Source of the DNA: CAVXEH01 sp963805645
GTDB lineage: Bacteria; Chloroflexota; Limnocylindria; QHBO01
Length of the DNA stretch: 64,000 bases
Direction: 5' to 3'
Assembly (NCBI GenBank): GCA_963805645.1
Contig: CAWDVA010000006.1
Location: 310,001 to 374,000, forward strand
Part shown: one piece after another, positions 51,365 through 59,981 of the stretch
Numbering within the stretch: the first letter of the stretch is position 1
How the letters are laid out: each line of letters starts with the position of its first letter
Notes under the pieces: generated by a model
Seen by the model: only the letters and a program-made list of their open reading frames with translations
The model's database searches: none
Told to the model about the DNA's origin: nothing
Position numbers and translations under genes: made by a program

Positions 51365-53577
51365 TCCGGATCGGGCCGGCCCGGCTCTCGGCCGGCGAGA
51401 TCGTGGCGCTCGCGGCCGGCCTGGCGACCTTCGGGTATCTCGCCTGGGACCAGGCCCTCTGGGATGCGCGCTTCCAGGCGCTCCTGCATGTCATCGCCGC
51501 GTGCGCGATCGCCGGGCTCGCGCTGATGCTGGCGCGCCGCACACCGGTGCCGCGCACGAAGCTCGAGATCCCGATCCTGCTCCTCCTGGTTGCGCTGGGA
51601 GCCGCGACGGTCGGCAGTCAGAACCCGGGGCTGTCCGCCGCCGCGTTTGCCGCCTCGATCACGTGGGCGCTGCTCCTCGTGGTGGCGCTGGTCGTGCTGC
51701 GCCGGCGACCGGCGCTGACGGTCCTGGCCGCATGCATCCCGATCGCGGGCCTGGCGGCGGGAACGCTGTCCGGCATGGTCGCGAGGCGCGTCGGGTGGGT
51801 ACTCGCCGGCGGACCGGGCCTGCCCCCGGTCAGGATGGTCGCGGAGTCGACACCGTTCGGCTCGGTCGCCGTCCCACCGTTCGTCCTGCTGGCGTGCCTG
51901 GGTCTCACGCCGCTCGTGCCGCACGCAGGCGTCCGCCGCGCCCTCCAGGCCGTGCTCGTGGCGCTTGGCGTCCCGCTCGGCCTGCTGTCGGGCTCCCGGT
52001 CCGCGTGGATCGCCTTCGCGGTCGCGGGGATCACCTTCGCCGTCGTCGAGCTGTGGCGCAGCGGACGCCGCATCACCGTTCCGCGGCGTCCGGCGACGGT
52101 CGCGGTGGGCGTGGCCGGGCTCGCGGTCCTGGCCGTTGGTGCCGTCTTCGTGGCATCCCGCGCCACGGCGGTGTCCTCCCTCCTCTACCGCGAGGACCTG
52201 TGGCGCGACACCCTGCGTGCCTGGTCCGCCCACCCGCTCCTGGGCGTGGGACCGGGGGTCATGCCATACGCGCGACAGGCAGCCGCCGCGCCCGGCAGCT
52301 TCCCTGCGGTGCAGCCGCACTCGCACAACCTGGCGATCGGCGTCCTGGGTGACGCCGGCATCCTGGGACTGGCGGCGGCGCTGGTCCTCGTGGGCTCCTT
52401 CCTGTGGATCGCCGGACCGCATCGCTCCCGCACGGTGCGGGGCCGCGCCGCCGCATCGATCCTCATCGGGTTCGCGGCCTCAGGCTTCTTCGAGGACCTC
52501 ACCTTCATCCCCGGGTTCGACCTGCTGCTCCTGCTGCTGGTCGCGGTGGCCATCGAGGACGCCGGGGCGGTCCGCTGGCGGCCCGTCGGAGGCCTTCGCC
52601 CCGGTCGGGTCACGCGTCCCGCCCTCATCGGGGCATCGCTCGTCGCTGCGGTCGCCCTGCTGCTGCCCGTCGGCCTTGCCGATGGGTCGGCGGTCGTCTT
52701 CCGCGTCGCCGCCGACACGGCCTGGGCGCGCGAGTGGTCCCGGGCAACGGCCCTGTACAAGGCCGCGATGCGCCTGGACCCGTGGCAGCCGGCGGGCCCC
52801 AAGGCACTTGCCGTCGCCGCGGATCACGCCGGCGACAGCGCCACGGCATTGGCCGCTGCACGGCGTGCCACGGAGCTCAACCCGGGCGACGACAGCGCCT
52901 GGACGAACCTCGCGATCCTGTGTGCGGCGACCGGGAACTCGGCGTGTGCCGGGCGGGCCGCCGACAACGCGATCGCATACACGTCGACCGGCGGCTCGGA
53001 GCTGGCGAACGCCGCCCTCGTCCTGGAGCACCTGGGGGAACGAACCGCAGCCGACGACGCCTACCGGCGGTCGGAGCTCGTCAACCTGCAGACCACGCTC
53101 GTGCTCGACTGGCCACGCCGCGTCGACCCCGGAACGACGGTGCCCCCCGAGATGGACCCCACCGCCGGCGAGCTCAACCTGCTGGTGGCCACCCGGACCT
53201 CCGGGGGCACGGTGGATCCGTCGCGCTACGCGGCGCCCGCGGTGCGCGCCCTGGCCTTCGCGATGTCCGGGAACCGCGATGCCGCGATGGCGGCCCTGGC
53301 CACTGCGCAGCACAGCGCCCCGCACGATGTCCTCACCTGGGACGTGTCGGTCCTGCTGCTGCGCCACTGGGACCTCGACGCGAGCCGCGCCCAGCGCATC
53401 GACGAGGCGCTGCGGGGCGGCCCGCTTCCCCAGGGCAGCACAGAACCGGCGCGGCTGGTGTGGGACGTCGCCACCTTCCGTCCCTTCCCGGGCGACGGGC
53501 TGGTGAGCGGCGCGACCCGGCTGCTGTCGGCGCATCCATGGCTGGACGAGGTCGAGGCGCTCCTGCCGTCGCCATGA
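51361..53577 (+). CDS. O-antigen-ligase-like polytopic membrane protein with TPR tail
   Basis: A 738-residue protein. Residues 1-430 have about 11 membrane helices and a Wzy_C/O-antigen-ligase core with L-L-S-G-S-R-S-A-W and H-P-L-L-G-V-G-P-G. P-H-S-H-N-L-A-I lies in the expected periplasmic loop. From about 440 a tetratricopeptide-like region follows (A-L-Y-K-A-A-M-R-L-D-P, A-A-R-R-A-T-E-L-N-P-G-D-D-S-A-W-T-N-L). It probably transfers or polymerises a surface glycan. The GTG at 51361 overlaps the CYTH gene stop. Confidence 0.88.
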   Translation: MIRIGPARLSAGEIVALAAGLATFGYLAWDQALWDARFQALLHVIAACAIAGLALMLARRTPVPRTKLEIPILLLLVALGAATVGSQNPGLSAAAFAASITWALLLVVALVVLRRRPALTVLAACIPIAGLAAGTLSGMVARRVGWVLAGGPGLPPVRMVAESTPFGSVAVPPFVLLACLGLTPLVPHAGVRRALQAVLVALGVPLGLLSGSRSAWIAFAVAGITFAVVELWRSGRRITVPRRPATVAVGVAGLAVLAVGAVFVASRATAVSSLLYREDLWRDTLRAWSAHPLLGVGPGVMPYARQAAAAPGSFPAVQPHSHNLAIGVLGDAGILGLAAALVLVGSFLWIAGPHRSRTVRGRAAASILIGFAASGFFEDLTFIPGFDLLLLLLVAVAIEDAGAVRWRPVGGLRPGRVTRPALIGASLVAAVALLLPVGLADGSAVVFRVAADTAWAREWSRATALYKAAMRLDPWQPAGPKALAVAADHAGDSATALAAARRATELNPGDDSAWTNLAILCAATGNSACAGRAADNAIAYTSTGGSELANAALVLEHLGERTAADDAYRRSELVNLQTTLVLDWPRRVDPGTTVPPEMDPTAGELNLLVATRTSGGTVDPSRYAAPAVRALAFAMSGNRDAAMAALATAQHSAPHDVLTWDVSVLLLRHWDLDASRAQRIDEALRGGPLPQGSTEPARLVWDVATFRPFPGDGLVSGATRLLSAHPWLDEVEALLPSP

Positions 53578-53602
53578 GCGGGCGATCGGGATCCGGCGCG
53601 CC

Positions 53603-54301
53603 TCAGTCGCGCCCGAGCGGCAGGCGCAGCAGCAGCGCGAGGGTCGGCCGGGGCCGAGGCTCTGCAGGCACCACCGGGGCACGCAGCCAGGCATCGCCGG
53701 CTGCCCCGCTCCGGTAGCGGGCCGTGAGGCAGCGAGCCGAGAGCCCCTCGATGCCCAGAAGGGCGAGCGCCTCCGCGACGAGCGTGCCCTCGCGTGGATA
53801 TCCCTGGCCCACGATCGCCCGGTCACCGGGCGCAAGCACCTCGCGGAGGTGCTGGCGCCGGGCGGCGAACGGTCGCCGCATCAGCGATGCTCCGCCGCTC
53901 CACAGCAGGTCCGAGGCGACGTACGCCGGGCGGCCGGCGCGGCGCGCCGCTGATCCCCGGCCGAGGCGCTGGCGGAGCAGCCCGCCATCCGGGCGGCCGG
54001 CGTCATCGAGGACGAGAAGCGTGCCATCGAGCACCACGGCGTCGCCCGCCACCTGGCCCGGCAGGTCGCCGAGCTCGGGGAAGGTCGCCAGAGCGTCGGA
54101 GAGCCCCGCGACCTGCAGCCGCAGCCGGCCATCCTCGACGAAGGCGAGGCAGCGGACGCCCGGCCACCAGGGCTCGAACCAGAACTCGGGATCGTCGAAC
54201 GGCGCGTCCACGGTCGTCGCCTGCATCGGGCGCACCTGGTCCGGCAGCAGCCGTGACGCCGCTCCGGACTCGAGGGGCAGGCTGAGCTGGTCGCCGGTCA
54301 C
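53603..54301 (-). CDS. Apparent catalytically dead LigD-like DNA ligase domain
   Basis: A 232-residue protein that aligns by eye with the adenylation domain of LigD-type ATP-dependent ligases (P-M-Q-A-T-T-V-D-A-P-F-D-D-P near 26-39, Y-V-A-S-D-L-L, R-R-P-F-A-A-R-R). The catalytic positions are changed. F-E-x-K-W-D-G-Y-R is F-E-P-W45-W-P47-G-V-R; L-D-G-E is L-D-G-T94; the motif IV lysine is R190; W-L-K is W-L-R207. No lysine is left to be adenylated. The GTG at 54301 lies 10 bases after the ku stop, so the pair is co-expressed. A Ku-associated scaffold or end-binding role is inferred. Confidence 0.7.
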   Translation of the reverse strand: MTGDQLSLPLESGAASRLLPDQVRPMQATTVDAPFDDPEFWFEPWWPGVRCLAFVEDGRLRLQVAGLSDALATFPELGDLPGQVAGDAVVLDGTLLVLDDAGRPDGGLLRQRLGRGSAARRAGRPAYVASDLLWSGGASLMRRPFAARRQHLREVLAPGDRAIVGQGYPREGTLVAEALALLGIEGLSARCLTARYRSGAAGDAWLRAPVVPAEPRPRPTLALLLRLPLGRD

Positions 54302-54311
54302 GGCGACAAGG

Positions 54312-55298
54312 CTACGCGGTCTTGCGCCGGCGGGCCGGCCGCTCCTCCTCTGCCGGGGCGGCCTTGCCGCCCTTCGCAGCCGGGGACCTGCCGCCTGACG
54401 ACGATCGCGCGGCCGCCGCACGGGTGCGCTCGCCGGCCTTCTTCGATGTCTTCGCCTTCGCGGTCGACGTCCGCTTCGTGGCCGGCTTGTCCGGCGCCTC
54501 CGGTGCGGCGCGCCGGCCCTCGCGGGCTGCGGAAACGGACGCCTCGAGTGCGGCCATCAGGTCCGCGATGCGCGTCGGCTCCGCGTGCGCCGCCGGCTGC
54601 GGGGCCTCGCCCGCGACCTTGGCCTCGATGACGCCCATGAGCGCCTCGCGGTACTCGTCGTGGTACTCGTTCGGGTCGAACGCCCCGGTCATGCTGGCGA
54701 CCAGCTGCTCTGCCATCTTCCGCTCGCTGGCCTTGATCTCGATGCTGTCCTCGGGGAGCGCGAGCTCGTCGAGGGACCGGATCTCGTCCGGCCAGTTGAG
54801 CGTGGTGAGCAGCATGGTGCTCGCGTAGGGGCTCAGCGCGGCGAGCTGCTCGCGGTCCTTGAGGACGATCTTGCAGATCGCGGTCTTGCCGCCATCGGCG
54901 AGGACGTCCTTGAGCAGGTAGAAGGCCTTTCGACCGATCTCATCGGGCTCGAGGTAGTACTCCTGCTTGACGAAGCGCGCGGCGGACGCCTCTGCGTCGC
55001 CGGCCTCCACGAACTTCTCGATCTCGATGGCCCGCACCGTCTTGAGGGGAACCGACTCGAGGTCCTCCTCGCTGATGACGACGTACTGACCCTTGCTCCA
55101 CTCGTAGCCGCGGACGGTGTCCGACCGCGGAATCACCTCGTCGTGGTACGGGCAGTAGATCTTCATCTGGATCCGGTTCAGGCAGCTGGCGTGGAGCAGG
55201 TTGAAGCCGATGCTCGTGCTCTCGGTCGCCAGATACAGCTTCACCGGGATGGTGACCAGCCCGAACTGGATCGCCCCCCGCCACATGGATCGCGCCAT
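54312..55298 (-). CDS. ku: Ku protein for non-homologous end joining
   Basis: Bacterial Ku homodimer subunit (328 residues) that encircles broken DNA ends. It starts M-A-R-S-M-W-R-G-A-I-Q-F-G-L-V, the family opening, with P-V-K-L-Y-L-A-T-E and S-L-D-E-L-A-L-P further on. The last 70 residues are a lysine/arginine/alanine-rich tail typical of extended bacterial Ku proteins, which helps DNA binding and ligase recruitment. The ATG at 55298 has GTGAGG upstream; a longer frame to 55529 is non-conserved. TATAGT at 55365-55360 (minus) is a candidate -10. Its partner downstream is a degenerate ligase domain. Confidence 0.96.
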   Translation of the reverse strand: MARSMWRGAIQFGLVTIPVKLYLATESTSIGFNLLHASCLNRIQMKIYCPYHDEVIPRSDTVRGYEWSKGQYVVISEEDLESVPLKTVRAIEIEKFVEAGDAEASAARFVKQEYYLEPDEIGRKAFYLLKDVLADGGKTAICKIVLKDREQLAALSPYASTMLLTTLNWPDEIRSLDELALPEDSIEIKASERKMAEQLVASMTGAFDPNEYHDEYREALMGVIEAKVAGEAPQPAAHAEPTRIADLMAALEASVSAAREGRRAAPEAPDKPATKRTSTAKAKTSKKAGERTRAAAARSSSGGRSPAAKGGKAAPAEEERPARRRKTA

Positions 55299-55521
55299 GG
55301 AACGCCTCACTTCGCTCACCGCGCCCTCGCAGTGCCCCGTGGGGACGGCGCGGGCGGTGACTATACACCGGAGCACCAAGCGCGCCGATCCGCCGATCCG
55401 GACCCGGCCCGCCGTCGGCCGGCCCGCGCCAGCGGAACGCCAGCGGTACGCCGGAGGTACCAGCCGCATGGGCCCATTCCGCCATTGCTGTGGGCGGTGC
55501 GCAGCCGCCACACTCGAGTCC

Positions 55522-55953
55522 ATGACCACGTCTCCGTTGTCCGTCGCACAGCCAGCGGCCCAGGCCTCCGCCGAGGAGTCCCTGCGCGCCTACGTCCTGG
55601 AGGACGATCCCGACATCGCCGCCCTCGAGGCGGACCTGCTCCGCGAGCTCGGGTACAGCGTGGTCACCTGCTCGCGAATCGTGGAGCTCGGCGACCTGAT
55701 GGCCGTCGCGCTGCCGCACGTGCTCGTGGTCGACGTCATGCTTCCCGACGGCGACGGGGGCGACATCGCCGAGCTCCTCAGGAACACGTGGCCCGGCATT
55801 CCGGCCATCTTCGTCAGCGCCGCTTCACGCAGCCGCCTCACCGAGCTCGAGCCTCTGGGACCCGTCGTCGCCAAGCCCTTCGATATCGATGAGTTCCGCG
55901 ACGCCGTGCTGGCCGCCATCGAGGCGCCATCGGATCGCTGGGCCTCGCGCTGA
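55522..55953 (+). CDS. Single-domain response regulator
   Basis: A 143-residue receiver domain: L-E-D-D at 27-30, phospho-acceptor D71 in V-V-D-V-M-L-P-D-G-D, conserved S-A-A at the threonine/serine position and K-P-F. No output domain. A 20-residue flexible N-terminus precedes the fold. No kinase is adjacent, so its partner is unknown. It is divergent from ku across a 223-base gap. Confidence 0.88.
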   Translation: MTTSPLSVAQPAAQASAEESLRAYVLEDDPDIAALEADLLRELGYSVVTCSRIVELGDLMAVALPHVLVVDVMLPDGDGGDIAELLRNTWPGIPAIFVSAASRSRLTELEPLGPVVAKPFDIDEFRDAVLAAIEAPSDRWASR

Positions 55954-55972
55954 TCGAGACCTGGTGCCGCCC

Positions 55973-56737
55973 GTGCGCGTGATCCGGCTCGCCGACACGA
56001 GGACGAGCCGCCGCGGCCCGGTCCTCCTGGCAGGCCTGATGCTGGCCGTCGGCGCGGTCTCGTCCGTGCTTGCCATCGCCGCGCCGGCGCGTCGCCCCGA
56101 GGCGACCGCCCTGCTGGCCATCGTGGCTGCCCTGGCGCTCGGGATCGGGGCGGGCATGCTCGGCCAGCTGCTCCGAACGCGCCGCAACGCGGCACCCGAG
56201 GATATCGTCCGGCTCCTCTCCGGGGCCCTCGACGATGCCTACCTGCTGCTGGTCAGCCCGCGCCTGCCGGGGGTACCCGCCGAGGTCGAGGCCCTGCTGG
56301 TCGGACCTCCGGGCGTCCGAGCGGTGATCGCGCGGCGCTGGCACGGTCGCTATCGCGTTCGCGGCCACGGCTGGGAGTTCGATGCTCGCGGCCACCGGGG
56401 CTGGATCCCCTGCATCACCAATCCAACCTTCGAGGGCACGGCGGCGCGCAACGCGGTCGCGACCTGGGCGCGCGGAGCCGGCTTCGAGAACCTGCCCATC
56501 GAGCTCGCGGTGGCCTTTCCCGACCGGCACAGCCGGCTGGTGCTGGAGGAGCCGGACACCGAGGTCATCACCACCGACAACGTGCCGTGGTGGGCGAACG
56601 GCATGGGACAGGTTCAGCGGCTCAACGCCGAGCGGGTGATTGCCTTCGCCGAATCGGTGATCGAAACCTCGCGCAGGTCCGGCGATGGCGGACCCATGCC
56701 GGCCAATCACCGCAGCCTCACGCACCGCGCCGGCTGA
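55973..56737 (+). CDS. Membrane protein with NERD-like nuclease-related domain
   Basis: A 254-residue protein with two N-terminal hydrophobic helices (about 15-60). The C-terminal domain of about 160 residues resembles NERD: P-P-G-V-R-A-V-I-A-R-R-W-H-G-R, I-P-C-I-T-N-P, A-V-A-T-W-A-R and I-E-L-A-V-A-F-P. NERD domains have a restriction-endonuclease-like core but activity is rarely shown. GTG codons at 55973 and 55979 are both possible starts. It follows the response regulator by 19 bases. Confidence 0.65.
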   Translation: MRVIRLADTRTSRRGPVLLAGLMLAVGAVSSVLAIAAPARRPEATALLAIVAALALGIGAGMLGQLLRTRRNAAPEDIVRLLSGALDDAYLLLVSPRLPGVPAEVEALLVGPPGVRAVIARRWHGRYRVRGHGWEFDARGHRGWIPCITNPTFEGTAARNAVATWARGAGFENLPIELAVAFPDRHSRLVLEEPDTEVITTDNVPWWANGMGQVQRLNAERVIAFAESVIETSRRSGDGGPMPANHRSLTHRAG

Positions 56738-56747
56738 CCGCCGCACG

Positions 56748-57407
56748 CTACGTCTCGGGCGCTCCCGGTTCCTCACGGCCGCTCCGCGCGTCTCTCGCGT
56801 CTCGCGCGTCCCGCGCGTCTCGCGCGGCGAGCCAGTCCTTGGCGGTGCGCTCGTCGAGGACCTCCGCCAGGAGCTCGTCGGGGCGCTCGTCATCGGCCAC
56901 CAGGAGGACGTGGGCCAGGCGGCGCTGGACCGCCACGGCCTCCACCGATCGCTCGACCTCGGGGTGGGGGGCGGAGCGGATCGCGGCATCGGTCATCGTC
57001 ACGAAGCGGTCGGCGGCGTTGAGCAGACCGTCGGCGGGGCGGCTGCCCTGGGGAACGTGGATGGTGCCCGTGACGCGGAACGGGGGAATCCCGATCTGGG
57101 CCTTGACGGCCCGCTTGGGGATGCGCATCTCCGCGCGTGGAGTGCCCGCGGTGGCCGCCACGCAGAGCAGGACCTCATCGAGCGCGATGTGGACCTGGCG
57201 GGCACCCAGGGTCGCGCTCGGATCGGCGAACTCAGAGATCGTGGCCTGCTCCACCAGCAGGTGCGTGCTCGTCACCTGGTTGAGGATGTCGCCCACCCGG
57301 TTGAACCGGGTGGCCATGGTCCCCGTCACGCGGTACGCGGCGGTGTACAGGTCGAGGGTGACCTGGCTGAGTCCCTCGCTGAACGGGTCGGCAGCGAACG
57401 CGTCCAT
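56748..57407 (-). CDS. Hypothetical protein with C-terminal A-R-D tandem repeats
   Basis: A 219-residue soluble protein. The first 185 residues look well ordered (T-A-A-Y-R-V-T-G-T-M-A-T-R-F-N-R-V-G-D-I-L-N, P-P-F-R-V-T-G-T-I-H-V-P) but I cannot name the family. The tail contains D-A-R repeated four times, from a 9-base tandem repeat. TAGCAT lies 9 bases before the ATG (leaderless type). It lies between the NERD-like gene (convergent) and ligB (same strand, upstream). Confidence 0.65.
   Translation of the reverse strand: MDAFAADPFSEGLSQVTLDLYTAAYRVTGTMATRFNRVGDILNQVTSTHLLVEQATISEFADPSATLGARQVHIALDEVLLCVAATAGTPRAEMRIPKRAVKAQIGIPPFRVTGTIHVPQGSRPADGLLNAADRFVTMTDAAIRSAPHPEVERSVEAVAVQRRLAHVLLVADDERPDELLAEVLDERTAKDWLAARDARDARDARDARSGREEPGAPET
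56792..56827. repeat. 9-base tandem repeat in a coding region
   Basis: About four imperfect copies of TCGCGCGTC / TCTCGCGTC, encoding the repeated D-A-R triplet of the 56748-57407 protein. In-frame, so copy number changes would not break the gene. Confidence 0.6.
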
Positions 57408-57463
57408 GGTTCGCCGATGCTAGCAGGCCCGACAGCGCCCCCGGCACCGATCCGGGCGCTCCC

Positions 57464-59215
57464 TCAGGATCGGACCGCTCCGTGGCGCCCGGTGGTGATC
57501 CGCTCCGTCTCTCCGCCCGCGCCCGTGGCGAGGAGGATGCGCCCCGATGCCTGCTCGGCGAAGAGCCGCTCGACCGCCGCCAGGTCGTCCACCTGGTCCG
57601 GGCGCTTGTCGGTGCGGATGCGCACGATCCGGGGGAAGCGCAGGGCGAAGCCGGACCGATGGCGGCTCGACCGCATGATCCGGTCGAACGCGATCTCCAC
57701 GACGACCCGGGGGACCACGCTGCGGTAGCGGCCGTGGTCGCGGACCGTGCTGGCCTGGAAGTACTCGGTCATCTGCGCGATCTCGGCATCGGTGAGGCCG
57801 GTGTAGGCCTTCCCGATGGTGAGGAGCGACTCCCCGTCGTGACCGCGCACCGCGAACGTGTAGTCGGAGAGGACCCCGCGCCGCTTGCCGTGGCCCCACT
57901 CCACGCCGACCACCACGCAGTCCAGGGTGGCGAGCGCCCGCTTGAGCTTGAGCCATCCCAGGCCGCGGCGTCCCGGCTGGTAGGCCGATGCCGGGTCCTT
58001 GATCATGAGCCCCTCGTTGTGCCGTTCGCGAGCCTCGTCGAACGCGGCATCCACTGCGGCGGCTCCCAGCACGGTGGCCAGGTGCGAGTAGAGGATCCCG
58101 CCGCCGCTTCGCTCGGGAAGGCGCAGCGCCTCGAGGGCGGCGCGCCGGTCGCGCAGCGGCTCGTCGAGGCGGTCCGTGCCGTCGAGGTGCAGCAGGTCGA
58201 AGGCCACGAGGACGACCGGAACCTGCGCGACCAGGTCCGGGGCGGGATCCACCCGGCCCAGGCGGGCCTGGAGCGACGCGAAGTCCAGCACGGTCCCCTC
58301 GCGGAACGGGACCAGCTCCCCGTCGACCACGAGGCGGTGGTCCAGGCCCCGGGCCGCAGCCGCGACCTCCGGGAAGGAGACGGTGACGTCGTTGAGGTCT
58401 CGGCTGAAGAGCCGCGGGCCGTCCGTCCCGGGGCCCAGGTGCAGCTGACAGCGGATGCCGTCGTACTTGTCCTCGATCCACGCCTCCTCGCCCACCCGGC
58501 GCACGACCTCGTCGGCGTCGGCCACCGGCGTGGCGAGCATGAAGCGAATCGGCCGGCCCAGGTGCAGGGCCGCCGTGTCGAGCCGATCCGCCCGCGCCAG
58601 GGCCGCCGCCTCGCCGGGCTCCGCGACGAGCATCAGCGCGCGACGCACCGCGTCGAGCGGCCGGTCGAACGCGGCCGCGATCGCCTCCTCCAGCAGACCT
58701 TCCCGCAGGCCGATCCGCAGCTCGCGTGCCGCGATGCGGGCGAGGTAACGCGACTCCCCGGGCGCCGCGCGTGCGAAGAGCCCGCCCATCAGCGCCGTCC
58801 GCGCCTCGGTGCCGGCCGCGGCGGCCATGCCGCGGAAGGCCGCGTCCACGTCCGCCAGCGTCAGCGGCACGATCTGCCGCGTGGCGTTTCCCTCGAGCAG
58901 CTCCGCAGCGGCGTCTCCCGGATCGGAGTGGCGCAGGTAGGCGGCGCCCAGCGCCTCATCGTCCGCCCCGCTTGCCGACTGCAGCGCCCCGGACAGCTGG
59001 ACCCAGCCCAGCCCCAGCCTGTCGGCCAGCCCGGCCAGCGGGCGACCCGCGAAGAACGTCGCCGCGCGCGGCACGTCCGTCTCCGGAAGATCCCGCAGGT
59101 ACGTGGCGAGCAGATCGCGCTTGCCCAGCTTCGAGGTCGTGCCGGCGATGCCATCCGCGGTTTCGGCGAACGCGGCGAAGGCTGACGAGGTCGCCCGTCG
59201 GGCGATGGAGGGCAT
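57464..59215 (-). CDS. ATP-dependent DNA ligase, archaeal/LigB type
   Basis: Seals nicks and breaks in DNA using ATP. The 583-residue protein has an N-terminal DNA-binding domain (1-220), the adenylation domain with E-D-K250-Y-D-G-I-R and V-D-G-E-L-V, motif IV E-G-L-M-I-K and motif V W-L-K-L-K, and a C-terminal OB fold (V-V-V-E-I-A-F-D, R-F-P-R-I-V-R-I-R-T-D-K). All catalytic residues are intact, in contrast to the degenerate ligase near ku. It could supply ligase activity to this end-joining system. TAGACT is 6 bases before the ATG, so a leaderless mRNA is likely. Confidence 0.95.
   Translation of the reverse strand: MPSIARRATSSAFAAFAETADGIAGTTSKLGKRDLLATYLRDLPETDVPRAATFFAGRPLAGLADRLGLGWVQLSGALQSASGADDEALGAAYLRHSDPGDAAAELLEGNATRQIVPLTLADVDAAFRGMAAAAGTEARTALMGGLFARAAPGESRYLARIAARELRIGLREGLLEEAIAAAFDRPLDAVRRALMLVAEPGEAAALARADRLDTAALHLGRPIRFMLATPVADADEVVRRVGEEAWIEDKYDGIRCQLHLGPGTDGPRLFSRDLNDVTVSFPEVAAAARGLDHRLVVDGELVPFREGTVLDFASLQARLGRVDPAPDLVAQVPVVLVAFDLLHLDGTDRLDEPLRDRRAALEALRLPERSGGGILYSHLATVLGAAAVDAAFDEARERHNEGLMIKDPASAYQPGRRGLGWLKLKRALATLDCVVVGVEWGHGKRRGVLSDYTFAVRGHDGESLLTIGKAYTGLTDAEIAQMTEYFQASTVRDHGRYRSVVPRVVVEIAFDRIMRSSRHRSGFALRFPRIVRIRTDKRPDQVDDLAAVERLFAEQASGRILLATGAGGETERITTGRHGAVRS
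57653..57666. repeat. Copy of the dispersed GACCGATGGCGG motif inside ligB
   Basis: GGACCGATGGCGGC occurs within the ligase coding region, the only non-intergenic copy found. Confidence 0.35.
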
Positions 59216-59284
59216 CGGCCGAGTCTACCCGGCCGGTGCGCCAGGCCCCGTCAGGGATTCGGGGCAGCTCCGCGACGTATTGAC

Positions 59285-59940
59285 GGCCGCCATCGGTCCA
59301 TGCACCCTTCGCGCCATGTTCCCGTGGCAGAAGAAGACCAGCGACCCCGAGATCCTCAAGCGAATCCCGCCGGGCCAGGTCCTCACCGAGAAGTTCCCGG
59401 TCCTCCACTTCGGCCGCACCCCGGAGTACCCGGACCTGGGCGGCTGGGACTTCCGCGTCTTCGGTGAGGTGGAGACCCCGTTCCGGCTGACCTGGGCCGA
59501 GTTCCGCGCGCAGCCGGTCACGCAGGTCACCCTGGACATCCACTGCGTGACCCGCTGGTCGAAGCTCGACACCACCTGGGAGGGGGTGCCCTTCACGCAC
59601 ATCGCGGAGGTAGCCCAGCCACGGGCGAACGCCCGTTTCGTCATCTTCCACGCGGAATCCGGCTACACCGCCAACGTGCCGCTGGAGGTCGCCATGCAGC
59701 CGGACTGCCTGCTGGCCTGGCACTTCGCCGGCGAGCCGCTCGAACCGGACCACGGCTACCCCCTCCGCGCGATCGTGCCCGGGAAGTACTTCTGGAAGAG
59801 CGCGAAGTGGCTGCGCGGAATCGAGTTCGCCGCGGAGGACCGCCTGGGCTTCTGGGAGCGCAACGGTTACAGCAACAGCGCCGATCCCTGGAAGGAAGAG
59901 CGGTACGCCGACTTCTGACCGGCCCGGACCGATGGCGGCC
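59285..59940. repeat. Perfect 15-base inverted repeat flanking the molybdopterin gene
   Basis: GGCCGCCATCGGTCC at 59285-59299 and its exact reverse complement at 59926-59940 bracket the 59316-59918 gene. No direct duplication is seen outside the arms. The arms are two of five copies of the dispersed GACCGATGGCGG motif in the window. Confidence 0.55.
59316..59918 (+). CDS. Molybdopterin-binding oxidoreductase, sulfite-oxidase-like
   Basis: A 200-residue single-domain molybdenum enzyme of the sulfite oxidase fold. The cysteine that should bind Mo is in D-I-H-C-V-T-R-W-S. Other family markers are the opening W-D-F-R-V-F-G-E-V, L-E-V-A-M-Q-P-D-C-L-L-A-W, H-G-Y-P-L-R-A-I-V-P and K-W-L-R-G-I-E-F. 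There is no signal peptide, dimerisation or heme domain, so it is likely cytosolic. Substrate and electron acceptor are unknown. The earlier frame start at 59103 lies within ligB on the other strand and was rejected. Confidence 0.9.
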   Translation: MFPWQKKTSDPEILKRIPPGQVLTEKFPVLHFGRTPEYPDLGGWDFRVFGEVETPFRLTWAEFRAQPVTQVTLDIHCVTRWSKLDTTWEGVPFTHIAEVAQPRANARFVIFHAESGYTANVPLEVAMQPDCLLAWHFAGEPLEPDHGYPLRAIVPGKYFWKSAKWLRGIEFAAEDRLGFWERNGYSNSADPWKEERYADF

Positions 59941-59981
59941 CAACGGCGTCCGGTCGCGCGGCCGCTAGAATCGCCCAGCAC

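Noticed and set aside
49387..52422. A 1011-codon open frame on the minus strand
   Set aside because: Antisense to the WYL, CYTH and O-antigen-ligase genes, which are coupled and motif-rich.
59285..59940. Transposon around the molybdopterin gene
   Set aside because: The 15-base inverted repeat has no flanking target duplication and its arms belong to a dispersed motif, so it was listed as a repeat only.
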